Assembly: GCA_037179385.1 (NCBI GenBank)
Contig: CM074195.1
Coordinates: 27,488,087 to 27,552,086, forward strand
Direction: 5' to 3'
Source of the DNA: Holothuria scabra
Lineage: Eukaryota; Echinodermata; Holothuroidea; Aspidochirotida; Holothuriidae
DNA length: 64,000 nucleotides
This document shows positions 1 to 12,922 of the stretch, piece after piece; the stretch's first letter is position 1; each line of letters opens with the position of its first letter. The notes under the pieces were generated by a model. The model was not told where the DNA came from, did not search any database, and saw nothing but the letters and a program-made list of their open reading frames with translations. The translations under genes were made by a program, and so were the position numbers.

Positions 1-443
1 AGTCAAAACGGGGAATGGGGCTATAGAGCATTGAAAAATACAGTAATACCTTTACTTTTACCCCTCTCCTTCCAAGTCTGATCTTGAGCAAAGGTATACA
101 GATTTGAGGACCATTTATGCTAGTCCGCTTTCGCCACAACATTCGGGCACCAGCTGAAGGGAATATAAAAAAGAAACAAATAAACAGTATATGCTGTCAC
201 TATAATTTAGATTAGAGAACATCTTGTCAGCAAACAGGAGGTAAACTATATCACGAAAGTTGGAGCGGACACAAAGGGGGTCTCGGGTCTTTCTACCAGG
301 TCTTTCTGTCGGGTCTTCACTCAGGGGTTGACACGTCTTGAGGAAAAGAATGAGTTCTATCCCTGCACTCATTGTATTTATACCTCTCCACAAGAATCAA
401 CATCAAAATTTCATCAAAACAATTATTTTTTATCTTCCTGTAG
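1..443. other. Non-coding stretch left of the possible exon
   Basis: No recognisable gene, RNA or repeat. If the exon at 444-658 is real, this is its upstream intron. Confidence 0.4.
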
Positions 444-658
444 GAAAAGGGTCTCCAAAAGAAGTATCGTCCTGCGGTGTTGTGAAACTTTTTTCAGAAC
501 TGACCCCTGCTATTCAAGTTGGACTGATATCAGGGGACTTTGCAAGGACACGAGCCTACCTCCATGACAAAATGCGTCCCGCCACGGCTAGACCCGAGGT
601 CACGATGGAAGAAACAACACGTTCTTTGCCTTTACGTGACATGGAATACAATTATTAG
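444..658 (+). CDS. Possible last coding exon of an unidentified upstream gene
   Basis: A pyrimidine-rich acceptor (TATCTTCCTGTAG) at 431-443 is followed by 215 open bases ending at TAG 656-658, with an AATAAA at 686-691. The peptide has normal coding-like composition and ends LPLRDMEYNY. I do not recognise the family. The frame would enter with two bases completing a split codon. The rest of such a gene would lie left of the window. It may equally be a chance open stretch. Confidence 0.3.
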
Positions 659-902
659 TCTCACATGCAGAAGCCTTGGTACAGAAATAAACGCAAATAT
701 GACAAATGACTTTACCCTGATTAGGATGTTAGAAATAACACTGCATCAAGGCAGTTACCTGAAGGTACTTTGGAGTTTGGAACCAGAGATAAGACATCAT
801 TGTTAATTTTTCCCGGATAAGGGAGGAGTTGGGAACTGTTTTGGGCTTGGAAAGCTAGCATTAATAGTGTAAGGTCAAATTTTAAAGTTCAAAGGACCTT
901 AT

Positions 903-1492
903 TGAGCAAAACGTTTTCTTGCGACAGAGAAGTGTAATACGGTCACTTTTGAGTCAATTGGATCACTTTTGAATGACTTTGCAGCCTGCAAATATTCGCT
1001 ACCAAACATTCACTGGCGGGATATACTCCAAGGCAAGAAAATGTATTAAAATATAACTACACCCTACGAGTGGACAAATCAATTTTGGAGAGGAAGCATC
1101 TAAATGTTTTCAGTCAAGGAAATGTTATGAAAGACCTACACATGTTCTAGTTCGAGTTAATGTCATTTAATATTATTAAATATTTACTGAAATACGATCA
1201 AAACGTTTTCTTACGACAGAGAAGTTAAATAGGGTCACTTTTGAGTTAATTGGATCACTTTTGAATGGTTTTGCAGCCTGCAAATATTCGTGACCAAACA
1301 TTCACTGGGATATACTCCAAGGAAAGAAAATGTATTAAAATATTACTACACCCATCGAGTGGACAAATCAATTTTGGAGAGGAAGTATCTAAAAGTTTTC
1401 AGTCAAGGAAATTTTATGTAAGACCTACACATGTTCTACAGTAGCTCGGGCTAATGTCATTTAATATTATTAAATATTTACTGAAATAGGAC
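903..1492 (+). repeat. Direct tandem duplication, unit about 293 bases, two copies
   Basis: Copy 1 is about 903-1195 and copy 2 about 1196-1492. Both start with CAAAACGTTTTCTT and end with AATATTTACTGAAATA, with scattered substitutions and small indels between. There is no open frame. Confidence 0.9.
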
Positions 1493-4239
1493 GAAAGAAG
1501 GAAAGCTCTCCTGTATAAACTATTTAAAGGCATGTTCTCGTGAATTTTCGCCTCTGTCATGTAAGAAAAACAAAAATTTCCACACCATATCCCCCAAACC
1601 CTATCACAATGCCATGTTCCTAACTCAAGATATCTCACTTTAAATATTGGTTTTTTTTTGTTAAAAAATACCTCTGTTTTCCAACGAAGCCACAAAAAGT
1701 TATGTAATGTGGGCACATTGCTTCAAATTTCTTTTGTTTTTCTTTATAATCGAACGTCCTGTTTGTCCTTGAACTTTGATACTGTCGGAATGTTTGACTA
1801 TCTTTTCTGTAGATCTAGCATTACCCTTCACCATACAAAGAGTGCTGCCAACAATATGGCCTAACATTGCCTGCAGCGGTATCATAATTATGAATAAATT
1901 GAATGTAATGTAGAATAAATGTGCCACGATGACATCACAGAATTCCCATGATGTATCAAATCCCAAGAAAAATTTGCAATACTTTAAAAATGTGTATCTT
2001 CGGAACGCTTTAAGCTATCGAGATGCCGTTTTCACCTTCTGAAAGAGAAAATTTTTCTGCTTATTTTGAAGTTAACGAATTTTGTCTCCAGAATATGCCT
2101 TAAAAAACACAAAAGCATTGCAAAGTCTAGTTATATTAATTCTGCTGGCTACCGTCTAGTTATACATATTCTGCTGGTATTTGCGTGTTTTGCATGTGTG
2201 TGACAATTGAGGAAACAAAAGCAAACCTTGTCGATCCAAGCATGGAGGACAGTGAGTTTAGTTTTTAATTGCATATGGTATTCATTCGGCCTATTGTCGA
2301 TTGATTAGATTTTCAAGCTAGATGGACCAATTATAAACTGTAGGCCACATGGGTCCGCCCATTTTCAAGTGAGCAAGGCTGAATAATGCTGTAAGGAATG
2401 GCTGAGTTAAATAAGATCAAAACTCCACAATTTTATCACAACTTCGAATTAAATACATATATTGAGCATATAATTGTATGTATGAGAATGTCGTGTTGGT
2501 CGATACTGTAGTATGTATTTTTGCATCTTCAGCAATCAAGGCGATAGGTGATGACGTATCAACGGAAACTAACACTTACCACCATTCTTTGCTTGCTTAA
2601 ATTAATTTGTAATTTCATGTTTCTTTTTCACTTGACATATAAACATCCACATGTATAAAAAGCGAAAAGGGGGTTCTTGAACGGCACACGGCTTCTGTTT
2701 GACGGCTTCTCGTTGAGTCTAGTATCCCTCTAGAATTGTAACTCCTTTCAGGAGAATTTGCAAATTTTCACGTGTAGTTCGAGGTAGCCCAAAAGTCGTA
2801 AAGGAGAAATGCACTTACCCTAACCTTACGTAGTGGTAGTACACTACCCTGTTTCATGATTGGCTTTCGTTAGAGTCACGTGACAGGGTCACTGCTTGGT
2901 GTACCTTGAACGTAAAATGCTGGAGTCCTAATTTTGGTTATTTTTTAAAAAAGATATTTTGAAGAGAAATGAGAAGAAAATTGTGTTATTCAGCTGTTGC
3001 TCCAAAATAAATTGGCGACTATATGGTCAAACCCTTTAAATTTTAAACTCAGAAAAGCAATTAATTTGCTTCAGTTTATTTCTCAAAGAATGAAATATAG
3101 TTAAATAGGTTTCCCTAAAAGCAACTGGACAATTTACTCTGTCCTTGGTCTGCTGTTTTAAGATTGTTTTAAAGTGAGCTAAAACATATTGATTCCGCCT
3201 TGTATAGTCTCAACACAATTTACACGTATTCATTTTTTGAAGTTTGTCATGATTAAATTTACAATGAAAACCATAATAATTTGATTGTAACCGAACAAGT
3301 GTGATTTATTTTAGAGAGTTGCATAAGGGACTACACTGTGTCACTACGACTGTTTACATGCTGCAATTAACACTAATTGTATGATAGAGAAGGTCTTGTC
3401 AAATGATTCATTCGTGAAACATTTACGTCTCAAGCAAGATGGTAGCCACCTAGGAGGGGGGGGGGGGATTTAGGTTTTGAACCCATGAACGAACATCGAG
3501 AACAAAAAGTGAGTCACTATCAGTTTAAAATCGAGCCAAGTTGACTCAGTTTTAGGACATTGACTTCCGTTTTATTTTCTGAGAAGTTCGAATAACCACA
3601 ATAGCAAATTAGAAACAAGATTAATAAATATTATGTTTAAGATGCAAATATTGCGCCATTTGGTATTTAGGGACCTACAAAAAATTTTTCCTTCAAAGAG
3701 TTATTCACTCCCATTAGACCCGCCTTACCCAACGTCATGCTCAAAATCCCCTCTCATTTATAGCACTTTTAAAGGAGGATATAATCTTTTGCAATTACAA
3801 TTAAGACATTCTTCGAATGTCACAACTGTTGTGATGACGAACCATATATTGACGATCCCATAATTACAGTTGAATGGGTGAAGTCCGAGGACTAAAAGCA
3901 CACTTCAAGACATGAGATTCGAATATACCGTCTTCGACAAATTTTTACGCCTAAAAACTCCTCAATTGTAAGATGGAGTTCTTTAAATAAAGTATCAAGC
4001 TTTTCAAATACGTACAGGCCACTTCAAAATCTGTTAAAGGACGAGACATGTAGCTGCATCTAAGTACCATGAAACATTCATTTTTTCAAATGGGACTGGT
4101 CCCTCTCCCATAGAACGGTTCTGTTAAACTAACATCCTTTCAGTTTAGAACAACTTGCTACCATATGGTTAAGACTGTCACATAAAACTCAAAGGAAAGT
4201 TTTCGCGATCCATTATACTCCCTTTGAGACGGCGAATAG
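1493..4239. other. Intergenic, no gene seen
   Basis: AT-rich sequence with no supported coding exon on either strand. It has a short poly-G tract near 3460-3469. Short open stretches (for example 3633-3863) have no recognisable product. Confidence 0.5.
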
Positions 4240-4600
4240 ATCGTTGTTGCTGAATATATTGTTATCGAAGGCCTACGAATAGAGGCTCCCGGCGACATTT
4301 TAAAAGTTTCCGAAAACTTTGTTTGTTGTCAAATATTTGAAGCTATGCGCCAACATTGGGAAACATTGGTAATTTTATGGAAGAAAATTTATGAAAACAT
4401 CACTTTAGTTTCTGGTTTCACAAGGCAAAGTGCCAATTTTGTAATTTCCAGAGCTGGGAAAATTTATCAAACTTTTTAAGAGCGAACACTATTGCATTAG
4501 GAATTGAATTTTTCTGCACGCGATTTTCCCTTTTTGAAACAAATAATTACAAATCAGGAGTTTGTATTGGAGAGAATTCGGAATTTTCATTCCAAGTTAA
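4240..4600 (+). repeat. Diverged dispersed repeat, related to 22420-22880
   Basis: It shares ordered short blocks with 22420-22880 (for example an ATCGTTGTT block, GGAAGAAAATTTATGAAAA-like blocks, and a TATTGGAGAGA block near the end). It is probably an old mobile element without coding capacity. Confidence 0.45.
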
Positions 4601-4816
4601 CATAATTAAAAGGATTAATATTGTAGCTACGAATATTTTTACACGACTAAACTTGTTACTGAGAACTGTGTGTCATGGGTCAGGAGAAGAAGATTGGGTT
4701 TATTTTTATCTATATTTTTGAAACTGCGGAGTTTTGAACATGATTGATGCATTGATTTATGAAATTTCCCCCAACGTGTGACGTCACAAGATTTGCAATC
4801 AAAAGAGATCCGGTGT

Positions 4817-4995
4817 GGCAGTTTTTTTGGTCCCCTGTCCGACGGGACCAAAAAACTGGAGGTTTACAGTTTTTTTGGTCCTAGGACAAGAAAAGCTAGT
4901 ATTTTTGGTCTGGGGTAGGACAAAAAGAGCTAGATGTTTTGGTCCGGGTCTAGTTTTTTTGGTCCAATGAAATAGAAGCTTTGTTGGTCTGCTTC
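4817..4995. repeat. Degenerate TTTTTTTGGTCC repeat cluster with a hairpin
   Basis: About five spaced copies of a T-run followed by GGTC. The first part (4817-4858) is an inverted repeat: CAGTTTTTTTGGTCCC pairs with GGGACCAAAAAACTG across a short loop. Confidence 0.75.
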
Positions 4996-4999
4996 ACTG

Positions 5000-7141
5000 A
5001 TCGATTTTGTACTGTGGCCGAGAGGGGACAACAAAAAATGGTGACTTTTTGTTTTTGTTCGCATCTCAATTATCTTAGGATTCTGAGTTATTTAGTCAGA
5101 ATTCTGAGACAATTAAGATGCCGACAAAAAAAAATCACATTATTCTTTTTTTGGTGGTTCTTTCCCGGCCAAATACCAAAATAACAAATTGTGTGACCAA
5201 ATACGAAATATTACAGGACCGCAGTGACGCGATTCAGGCGAATCTTGAGCGGACAAAATAATTGTAAGGATGGGGGGGGGGGGGGTTGGCGGACTAAAAT
5301 ATATCCACATTCTTTTTTTTACGATGAGGCTGTGGCATTGGGGAAATAAATAGGGAACACCAGTTTAAGCAAAACGAGAGAGAACAAGTGGCGTGCCCCT
5401 GATTGATAGGTGACACCCAGGGTTAATTACCGCCTCTTTTAGTTCACTGAATGAGTGTCATCCTGGTGTGGGGATTAAGGGTGCCGAAGGGATACATGGA
5501 AGGTACCGGTTCCTGTGCTATCAGAGATTATGGGAACTGATTTATCAGTATCATTGTCATATTGTCGTTCCTAGCTAAAGGTCCTTTTGAAGCAGGCGAA
5601 CGCAACGCATTAAAATATATAAAATTTTCATACCCGCAAGATCCATGGACGTCACCACGGGAGGGAGGAGTTGCGAACGACTCTCTTGTGCTTTTTACAT
5701 AAACGTTGAAAGTATGTACCAAAAGTCGAAAAAGGATTTCTTCTGCCATTGAAAAGTGTAAATTTCTTTTGAAATGTTAAATGTCTAATCTCGCTGCACT
5801 GCATGTAGATCGAGTCCCCCAGGTGACTATTTTACCCCTTAATTTTTGTAAAGAGCCGTCCGATGGCAAGTCCTATTGGATGCATGTAGCTACACCTTTC
5901 CATAGTATTATGATCATATATCTAATAGTGCTTTTCATGAAATACCTTTAAAATATGTTTTTTAACAGAACAATCATTTTGATTGAAACCATATTAGAGC
6001 GATATGTTCATCTCTTGAATTCTGTTCATTTTGGGTGAGTAAACTGCTTCATGCCAGCATAGGCTCATTATACATAAACACTAAAACGAAAGTGCACCTG
6101 CGGGATATTTCAAATTGACTTAAAATCTCAATGAAGTGGTGGTACCGATATTTAAGGGATAAGTCGCATTTATAATAAATAATAAACCGTCTAGACTCCA
6201 AGTTGGCAAAATAAGGGTCGAGGCGAAGTCGAGTCCATTATGTTGCTAATTTGGAGTCAAGACGGCTTATGAGACAGTAATGATCAGACAAATGTGGTTT
6301 ATTCCTACCACTGAAAATGTGTGAAAAACTTTACCTTTATCACTTTCCTTACGTTTATTGACCGTGAGCAGTGAAACAACAGATCTCTGCTCAACCAATC
6401 AGAATGCAGGATTACCAACAACGGACGGTAGAGCTGGGAGCATTGAAAATTAACTTCCTTTTTCCATGCATACGTATCAAACTGAGTTATGACTAAATCA
6501 TTTTTCTAAGTCTCAGCTAACTTCTTTTGTTTTTCCCCCAATTGTTGCTGGGTGTTTTTAATTTTTTACCTTTCCATTTCCTCTTTCAATGGAATAAATG
6601 ACACTATTTTCTAGGTCTTGAAGGAGAATGGTTGAAGATAACAACCAAGTGCATTGGTAAAATCGCATTGTACACAAATTACTGTTCTGTTTTGAGCCAG
6701 ATTTGCAGTAGCGTAACCAGACTTTTTCAGTTGGGTCTGAGGGGGGGGGGGGGGGGCAAGGTTGATGCCGGGGGGGGGGGCGAGGGGCAAGCAGGAATAA
6801 CACTTTCTAAGCGGAGCGCCATCATTGGTCGGCGCATAGTGTACAGAGAAAATTTTGGCTAAAAATGCCTCTCAGATTGCGGAAATGGAACTTCTCAGTG
6901 TCTTCGGCCCTGTTAATTTCAGCTAAATATCCCTTATTTTTTGAAACACATGGTTAGAAATTTATACTTCCACTCTGAATGTTTACTACATGCCAAAGAG
7001 GGACCTGTTTGACAGCTAGAGTCTAAATAGGGTGGTCGAAAAGGTTCTCCACTGCGTCAAAGCGTCGTTTGTTCCTCCGTTTGTTGCACCAGCTGGCCAT
7101 TTAACTGTTTTATACTTGGAAATAGTCTTACCATGCATGCC
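5000..7141. other. Intergenic with poly-G tracts, no gene seen
   Basis: G-runs of roughly ten or more occur near 5273-5285, 6740-6757 and 6771-6780. The segment at about 6705-6760 (GCAGTAGCGTAACCAG, then a G-run) resembles the end of a dispersed element seen again near 22160 and 24080. No coding exon is supported. Confidence 0.45.
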
Positions 7142-7462
7142 TTAAAGGTCCAATTCTCTCACCCCAAACAGTACCAATGCTCCTAACCTTCTTACTTAAG
7201 CCCCTTCCGCAATTGTCTGAAATTCATCCTCATCCAGACACAATCTCAGCCTGGTTTATTGCTTCAGGGGGAGTATGTATATAATCAAAACACTCTCGGC
7301 GCCGTTAATGCTGTGCAATACAAGCTTTGGTGTCTTGCACTGTTTTGCTCTGCACTGTTTGAATTAGCAGTCAATCAAAATGCCGAGCCAATTGAGTCGG
7401 AGTTTCTGTCACCCACACAAGAAGTGTAGTTTGGGGTCAGAGGATTGGTCCTTTGATTTAAA
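7142..7462 (+). mobile_element. MITE family A, copy 1
   Basis: An element of about 300 bases with inverted ends (left TTAAAGG, then CTCTCACCCCAAAC; right GTTTGGGGT, then GGATTGG and CCTTT). The interior has CAGACACAATCTCAG and a CAATCAAAATGCCGAGCCAATTGAG block found in all copies. No coding capacity; a non-autonomous DNA transposon is inferred. Confidence 0.75.
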
Positions 7463-9540
7463 CTACGAAAATGGAAAACCTGCACATCAATTATGTTTAA
7501 TTAATCACACACATGTCAAGAAAAACAAATGCAAAATTTCTCAATTGAATGACTCATGGTTTTTATTTGTGTAAAGTTTGATTTATGCCTAATCAAAATC
7601 ATGATTTGCCACTCTAAGTTCCCATTGAAATTGCTATTGTATGGAGACCTTAAGGGGGGGGGGGGGGGGTGGATTTGCTTGCTTTTAAAATCAACTGTAT
7701 GCTTTTACTCTCTTGTTTTGGTCTTGACTTTTGCCCAGTAAAGAAATAAAACCAGGGCTATTTCTTTCTGTTTTAAGAAAAAATATATTAGTAGGAACAA
7801 AACAAAGAAAATTTTAGTAACTACTGTACAATATCTTGACTCATTTGTAAAACTTCTACTCCCACCCTACCCCACACAACACACACATGCATAAAAGATG
7901 TCTATGGCTACGCTAGCTACAATCCTCGACAAAAATACATGGGACCAGGGAGTTGCAAGTCCCTGATGGGACAAACCCCGATCCCGTATCAAGGTTAAAG
8001 TTTCAGGACGCCTTGGGCTGCCACAAGATCGAATGGGGGCGTGATGGGGGATAATGATCCGTTCATTGCCTGTTTTGCTTGTTTTTCCCACCTTTATTGT
8101 CGAGGATTGTTGCCTAAAACAAGTTAATTGTCAATTTCTTGTGTTTGGAGACGCACAGAAAAATTAATGAATGAAAATGGTTAGGCGGTGGCATTATCTA
8201 ATACTACGCATGCAGTCCCTTGTTTCAATTTTGAATTTTAGGCGTTCTTAACCCTTTACCGTTGTGCTCCATTCGGGGCATATTTGCGGACGTAGCACGC
8301 CCCTCATCAGCTTCCGTAGGCTATTGGCCCCGTGACCTTAAACTATTGTCTCTCTCTCGTTGTTGTGGCCGAATTTTCAAGTGACATAAGTGACATACAT
8401 GACATACATAATGCCAGAGGAACAATGTTTATCAGGACGCAAAAAGTCTGGGGAGTCTGAACAATATCGGGGGGGGGGGGGGCTTGGTCCCGCCCTGGGC
8501 ACTCTGTTGCTACGCGACTGACTTCAAAGTATCTGCGGTCTTTAATCCTACCCCATCTTACCAGGGAGGTGTAACTAGATCACACCTCCCTGTTGGCACA
8601 AAGATGCTACCTCTCTAACTACAAGACAGGATATTCATTAAAAACGCATAATGAGGAAGTTCGACCACCGTTGCCATGCATTCACCAATAAAAGAGTTGT
8701 CTACGAAGGAACCCAGTGAATATCCACACAAAAAATTGAATGAATCTTTTGCAAGCGATTTGTCAGGTCTTTGGGGTTTTCACTTAGCCTATCACTGAGA
8801 GTTTCCACAGTTTAGCATTTTCATTAGTATGCCACCTTTGGGTAATTGTGGGCTCGGAATCTCTGCAAGTGCCCTGTACACACATCGCAAAACCGGCCTG
8901 CCCTTACGGCAAAACGAAGATAATATCCGAGTTGAGTTTGAGTTTTTTTCCACAGTTTAAATACGAAATGATACAACATTTAAACAAGGCGGTGGAGGAG
9001 GACTGAGGAAGTAAAGATTATGCTAGTAGACCCCTTTACAAAAGAAAAAACAAAAACAAAAAACAAAACCAAAAACAAATAAAAAAACCCAAATCATGGC
9101 CCCATACACACATAATATGGACCACGAACAGTACCATGGAGGCATTATTTTTTCCCGCCAGTCGTTCCTTCAGCCCGCATGAGTACAGTGCACCCGGACC
9201 GAAGTACATAGACGACAGAAAATAGCTCTATTGTGCCTGACCACCCTAAGGTGGAATAAAAATGAAACCACACGGAAAAAAACTAGAGTAGAGAACAAGT
9301 GAGAACGAATTACCCTAAAAGTTATAGTGGTGCCCAATTTGAGTGGCATTGTTCTGTTAAGATCGCGTAAAATGTGGGTTCGTTATTAATTCAAAACTTT
9401 GCATGCGAAAAAAGTGCAATATTTCATTTTTATCGTAATAAAGTTGTGAACATATAGAGGGTCCCGGTCCCACGAGAATGCCATCCTTGCAAGTAACGTA
9501 TCCAACCCAACCATAGCCCCACCTTATAGAAATAAATTAT
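7463..9540. other. Intergenic, no gene seen
   Basis: Includes poly-G tracts (about 7654-7669 and 8470-8482) and an A/C-rich stretch (about 9040-9090). No supported exon on either strand. Confidence 0.45.
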
Positions 9541-9905
9541 CTGACCTTTTCGTGGCTTTGGAGCCCCTGTGACAATTTGCCCCCGGCTAATCGGAAGCAT
9601 GGTGATAGAATGGACCCACCCCTACATGAATCATCCCCATAGTCCGGCGAAACATTTTTGAAATATTTACCATAATGACCGTTGAAAATCGCAATGCCAA
9701 AATGACCGTTGAAAGTAGCAATTTGTACGCTATATATATATGCTACGCAAATTTTCGGACCTTTTCGGGGCTGTGGTGCCACAGTACCAATTTCCCCCCG
9801 GTCAGCAGAAGCATAGTGATAGAACGGACTCACCCCTACATGAATCACCCCCGTTATCCCCCAAACCATTTTCAAAATGTTTTCGAAAATGACCATTGAA
9901 AGTTC
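9541..9905. repeat. Direct duplication of about 165 bases, two diverged copies
   Basis: Copy 1 (about 9541-9710) and copy 2 (about 9757-9905) share GACCTTTTCG-GG, TAGAATGGAC/TAGAACGGAC, CACCCCTACATGAATCA and AATGACC-TTGAAA in the same order. The short open frames here come from this repeat. Confidence 0.8.
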
Positions 9906-10372
9906 GAAGAAACCCTCCGACCGTCGAGATGGCACTTATCAACTTCCGTACAGCCGTTATTTAGTTCCCTCCACAGCGTTGCGTTATCGTTCGCTGTCCA
10001 CTCAGTAGTGCACTGAGTAGGTTGCTGTGAGTTGCATTGGTACGTATACGTGCATCTTTGTTCGGAGTGTGAACTCTCTGCACTTACGTGCGTGTATAGT
10101 GTCCGTATGCGTCACGGACCATTTCAGCTAGCATCAGACAAAAAAAAAACCGAGCGCCTAACCAGATTTTTCTGCCCTAGAACAGCTTCCCCAAAAAACT
10201 ACGTCACCGGTAGTGTAAAAATCAGCGGCAGTCATGATTTGGCCAAATATAACCGATGTAACTAGCACTAGCTCGTTAAACTATTGTTTTTCTAGTGTCC
10301 TGTCCGGTTCTATATTTCAGTTTATATTTGTACGGACGAAATTAATAAATGAATGAAATGAATGAACTGACC

Positions 10373-10679
10373 TTAAAGGGCCAAACCTCTCATCCCAAAC
10401 TTCAATTTTGGAACCCGGGTGCTGAAATTCTCAATTGGCTCAGCTCTTTGATTGACAGCAAATTCAAACAATGCAGAGTGCCAAAACTTATACGACACAG
10501 CATGAATGGTACTGAGAGTGTTTTTATTACATAAATTGAGTTTTTTTTATACTCACCCTGAAGCAATAAATTGAGATTGTGTCTGGATAAGGATGAATTC
10601 CAGACAATTGTGGGAGGGGCTTAAGTAAAAAGGTTGGGAGAATTGGTACTGTTTGGGGTGAGAGAACTGGGCCTTTAAT
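10373..10679 (-). mobile_element. MITE family A, copy 2
   Basis: Opposite orientation to copy 1: GAGATTGTGTCTGGATAAGG near the right, TTAAAGG at the left end and CCTTTAA at the right end. Internal GCTCAGCTCTTTGATTGACA is diagnostic. Confidence 0.8.
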
Positions 10680-12305
10680 TGAAACAATTCAGAAATTTTG
10701 TATAAAATGAGCAAATGATCGTTTTGTGTACATAATTTTCGATTTGCTGAGGTCCACGCGCTAATGGTGGTCCTCCGTGTGTTACGGAAACCTCGTCTCC
10801 CTCCCCCCTTTTCGAGGTGTTTGGATCCACGCCTGTATTGCAAGCCCTTTTACGAACTGGACCGTGACAAAATGCTACTTAAGTTAATTGCATTCTTGAA
10901 AAGCAGATTCTTCAATTAAAAACCCATATATTTTTTTAAATTCTCCCTTCAAAAGCCCTAAATTGTCATTGGTGAAGTTCAAAATTTTCTCCAATCGCTC
11001 CTAAATTTCCTTTCCAATGTCCAAAAGAGGCAACAACTTTTTGACCATTTTGGTCGGACCCATGGTCGGAGAGTGTTTCTAACACCAACAATCTTGATTG
11101 ATTTTGCCAATAAAGACAGAATGATGAAGCCAAAACCAATTGTTTAATTTCTCCCATCCCGGCTAATTAACACAAAATGTTTTTAAAACATTCTGGTGAT
11201 AAAGAGTTTACATCATTTTCAATGTTTTAAGAACGTTTTATATAGTTTTGCGTTTACTGGGGGAAAAAAGAAACTTGATAACAAATATATAGAGGGCAAT
11301 TATATTTTAAAAAGAGTAATTTAATATCTGGTACAAATGTATCGGGAAAAAATTAATTGCAAAATTTCTGAAATGTGGTACTCACACGTGGCACGATCGG
11401 TGGAGTCCGAGCCGCCAGACTTTTTTAGGGGGAACTGGGGGCACAACAATTTTGCAGGGGGAACTGCTAGAATCCACCCGTGGTACCGGCGGCACCATCG
11501 AGATGGAAGCACGAGGCCCCATCGGGTGGGGATCCAGGGGCCCGCCTTACGACCCCTGGTGAGGTTCTGGGACAAAGCACCGGTGGGAGTCCAGGGGGAA
11601 GCTTCTGGGTTTTATTAAGTTTGTCAGTGAGGTCGCTATTTACCGGGGGAATTATATTGACTTATACGACTGGTCCAAAATTACCTCCATGTTAACGTCA
11701 AATACGACTTTTGTTAAAAAAAACTTGTACCACCAAGATCGCCGGCGGATCCGGCTGACGTAAAAGAAGCATGGGGAGCTGAATAAGAAAGAGAAAGAGA
11801 AGGAGGAAGACTGGAAAGAGAATTTCAAACCAGTTGACCGACTCCTTCACGGAAAGATTTAGTACTCTGCCTAAACGGCCACCGATTGGCGTATAAACTT
11901 AATTGTGCAGAAAATTTTCACTGAAAAACGCAACCCCTCAGACAGTCGGAAATGGCATTTCCCACGTATTTTTGCGGTAGGCCCTATTCTCATTTAAAGA
12001 ACATGACAATTGCTGCCTTTTTTGTCAAAAGGAGGACCGAATCGTAAAAATATCTGGAAGCCACACACTGACTATCCTACAAAAGATATCGTTTTCTGAA
12101 AATTCCTCAGTGGGGGGAGGGGGACACAGGGTTTTCCAGGGGGGTTCGAGGGGTAGGGAAACCCCTCTTGAAGAAGCCCTGGACACTAATTTTAAACTAT
12201 GATCGCCGCTAAATGTTCAAGTTGCGGAAGGGGATGGGGAATTTGTCACCGCGCCAAGGGAAGTTTGCAGAATGCACACTCCCTATAGACTCCAATTAAG
12301 GGTAC
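10680..12305. other. Intergenic, no gene seen
   Basis: Purine-rich and G-rich patches (about 11780-11820 and 12110-12160). Overlapping short open frames around 11320-11700 on both strands show no family features. Confidence 0.45.
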
Positions 12306-12511
12306 AATTAATGAATAACAATCCGTCGTGTCCATTCGGGACCCGACCTTCCCCTAGCCCGGGGGCGGGGGCGGACGATTTTTTTGTCCAGCTCATCGCT
12401 ACGAAAAAAATCTGAGGGGCGGCAGCCTAAAAGGGCTGCAGCCACAGAGGCGCTACGCAGGCTAGCCTTCGATGGCTCGGATCCAGAGACAAAAATCCTG
12501 TCCATGCCTAT

Positions 12512-12822
12512 ATAACATAACATAACATAACATAACATAACATAACATAACATAACATAACATAACATAACATAACATAACATAACATAACATAACATAA
12601 CATAACATAACATAACATAACATAACATAACATAACATAACATAACATAACATAACATAACATAACATAACATAACATAACATAACATAACATAACATAA
12701 CATAACATAACATAACATAACATAACATAACATAACATAACATAACATAACATAACATAACATAACATAACATAACATAACATAACATAACATAACATAA
12801 CATAACATAACATAACATAACA
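12512..12822. repeat. (ATAAC)n / (TTATG)n pentanucleotide array, about 62 units
   Basis: A near-perfect pentamer array of about 310 bases. It sits directly 3' of the LINE fragment at 12923-13349 when read on the - strand, so it is best read as the expanded microsatellite tail of that element. Confidence 0.95.
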
Positions 12823-12922
12823 GGTTGAAGGGCAAAGGAGGGCCAAGGCCCCATAAGATGCCCTGAAGTCCAAGCCCTAATCAAAAGTCAAACCACCAAA
12901 GCTTGACAACAGCCCCAAATAT

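Noticed and set aside
11321..11700. Overlapping open frames on both strands
   Set aside because: No recognisable domains, low-complexity G-rich sequence, no splice context.
12308..12884. Open frames of repeated CYVML residues on the - strand
   Set aside because: They are the pentamer array read in different frames.
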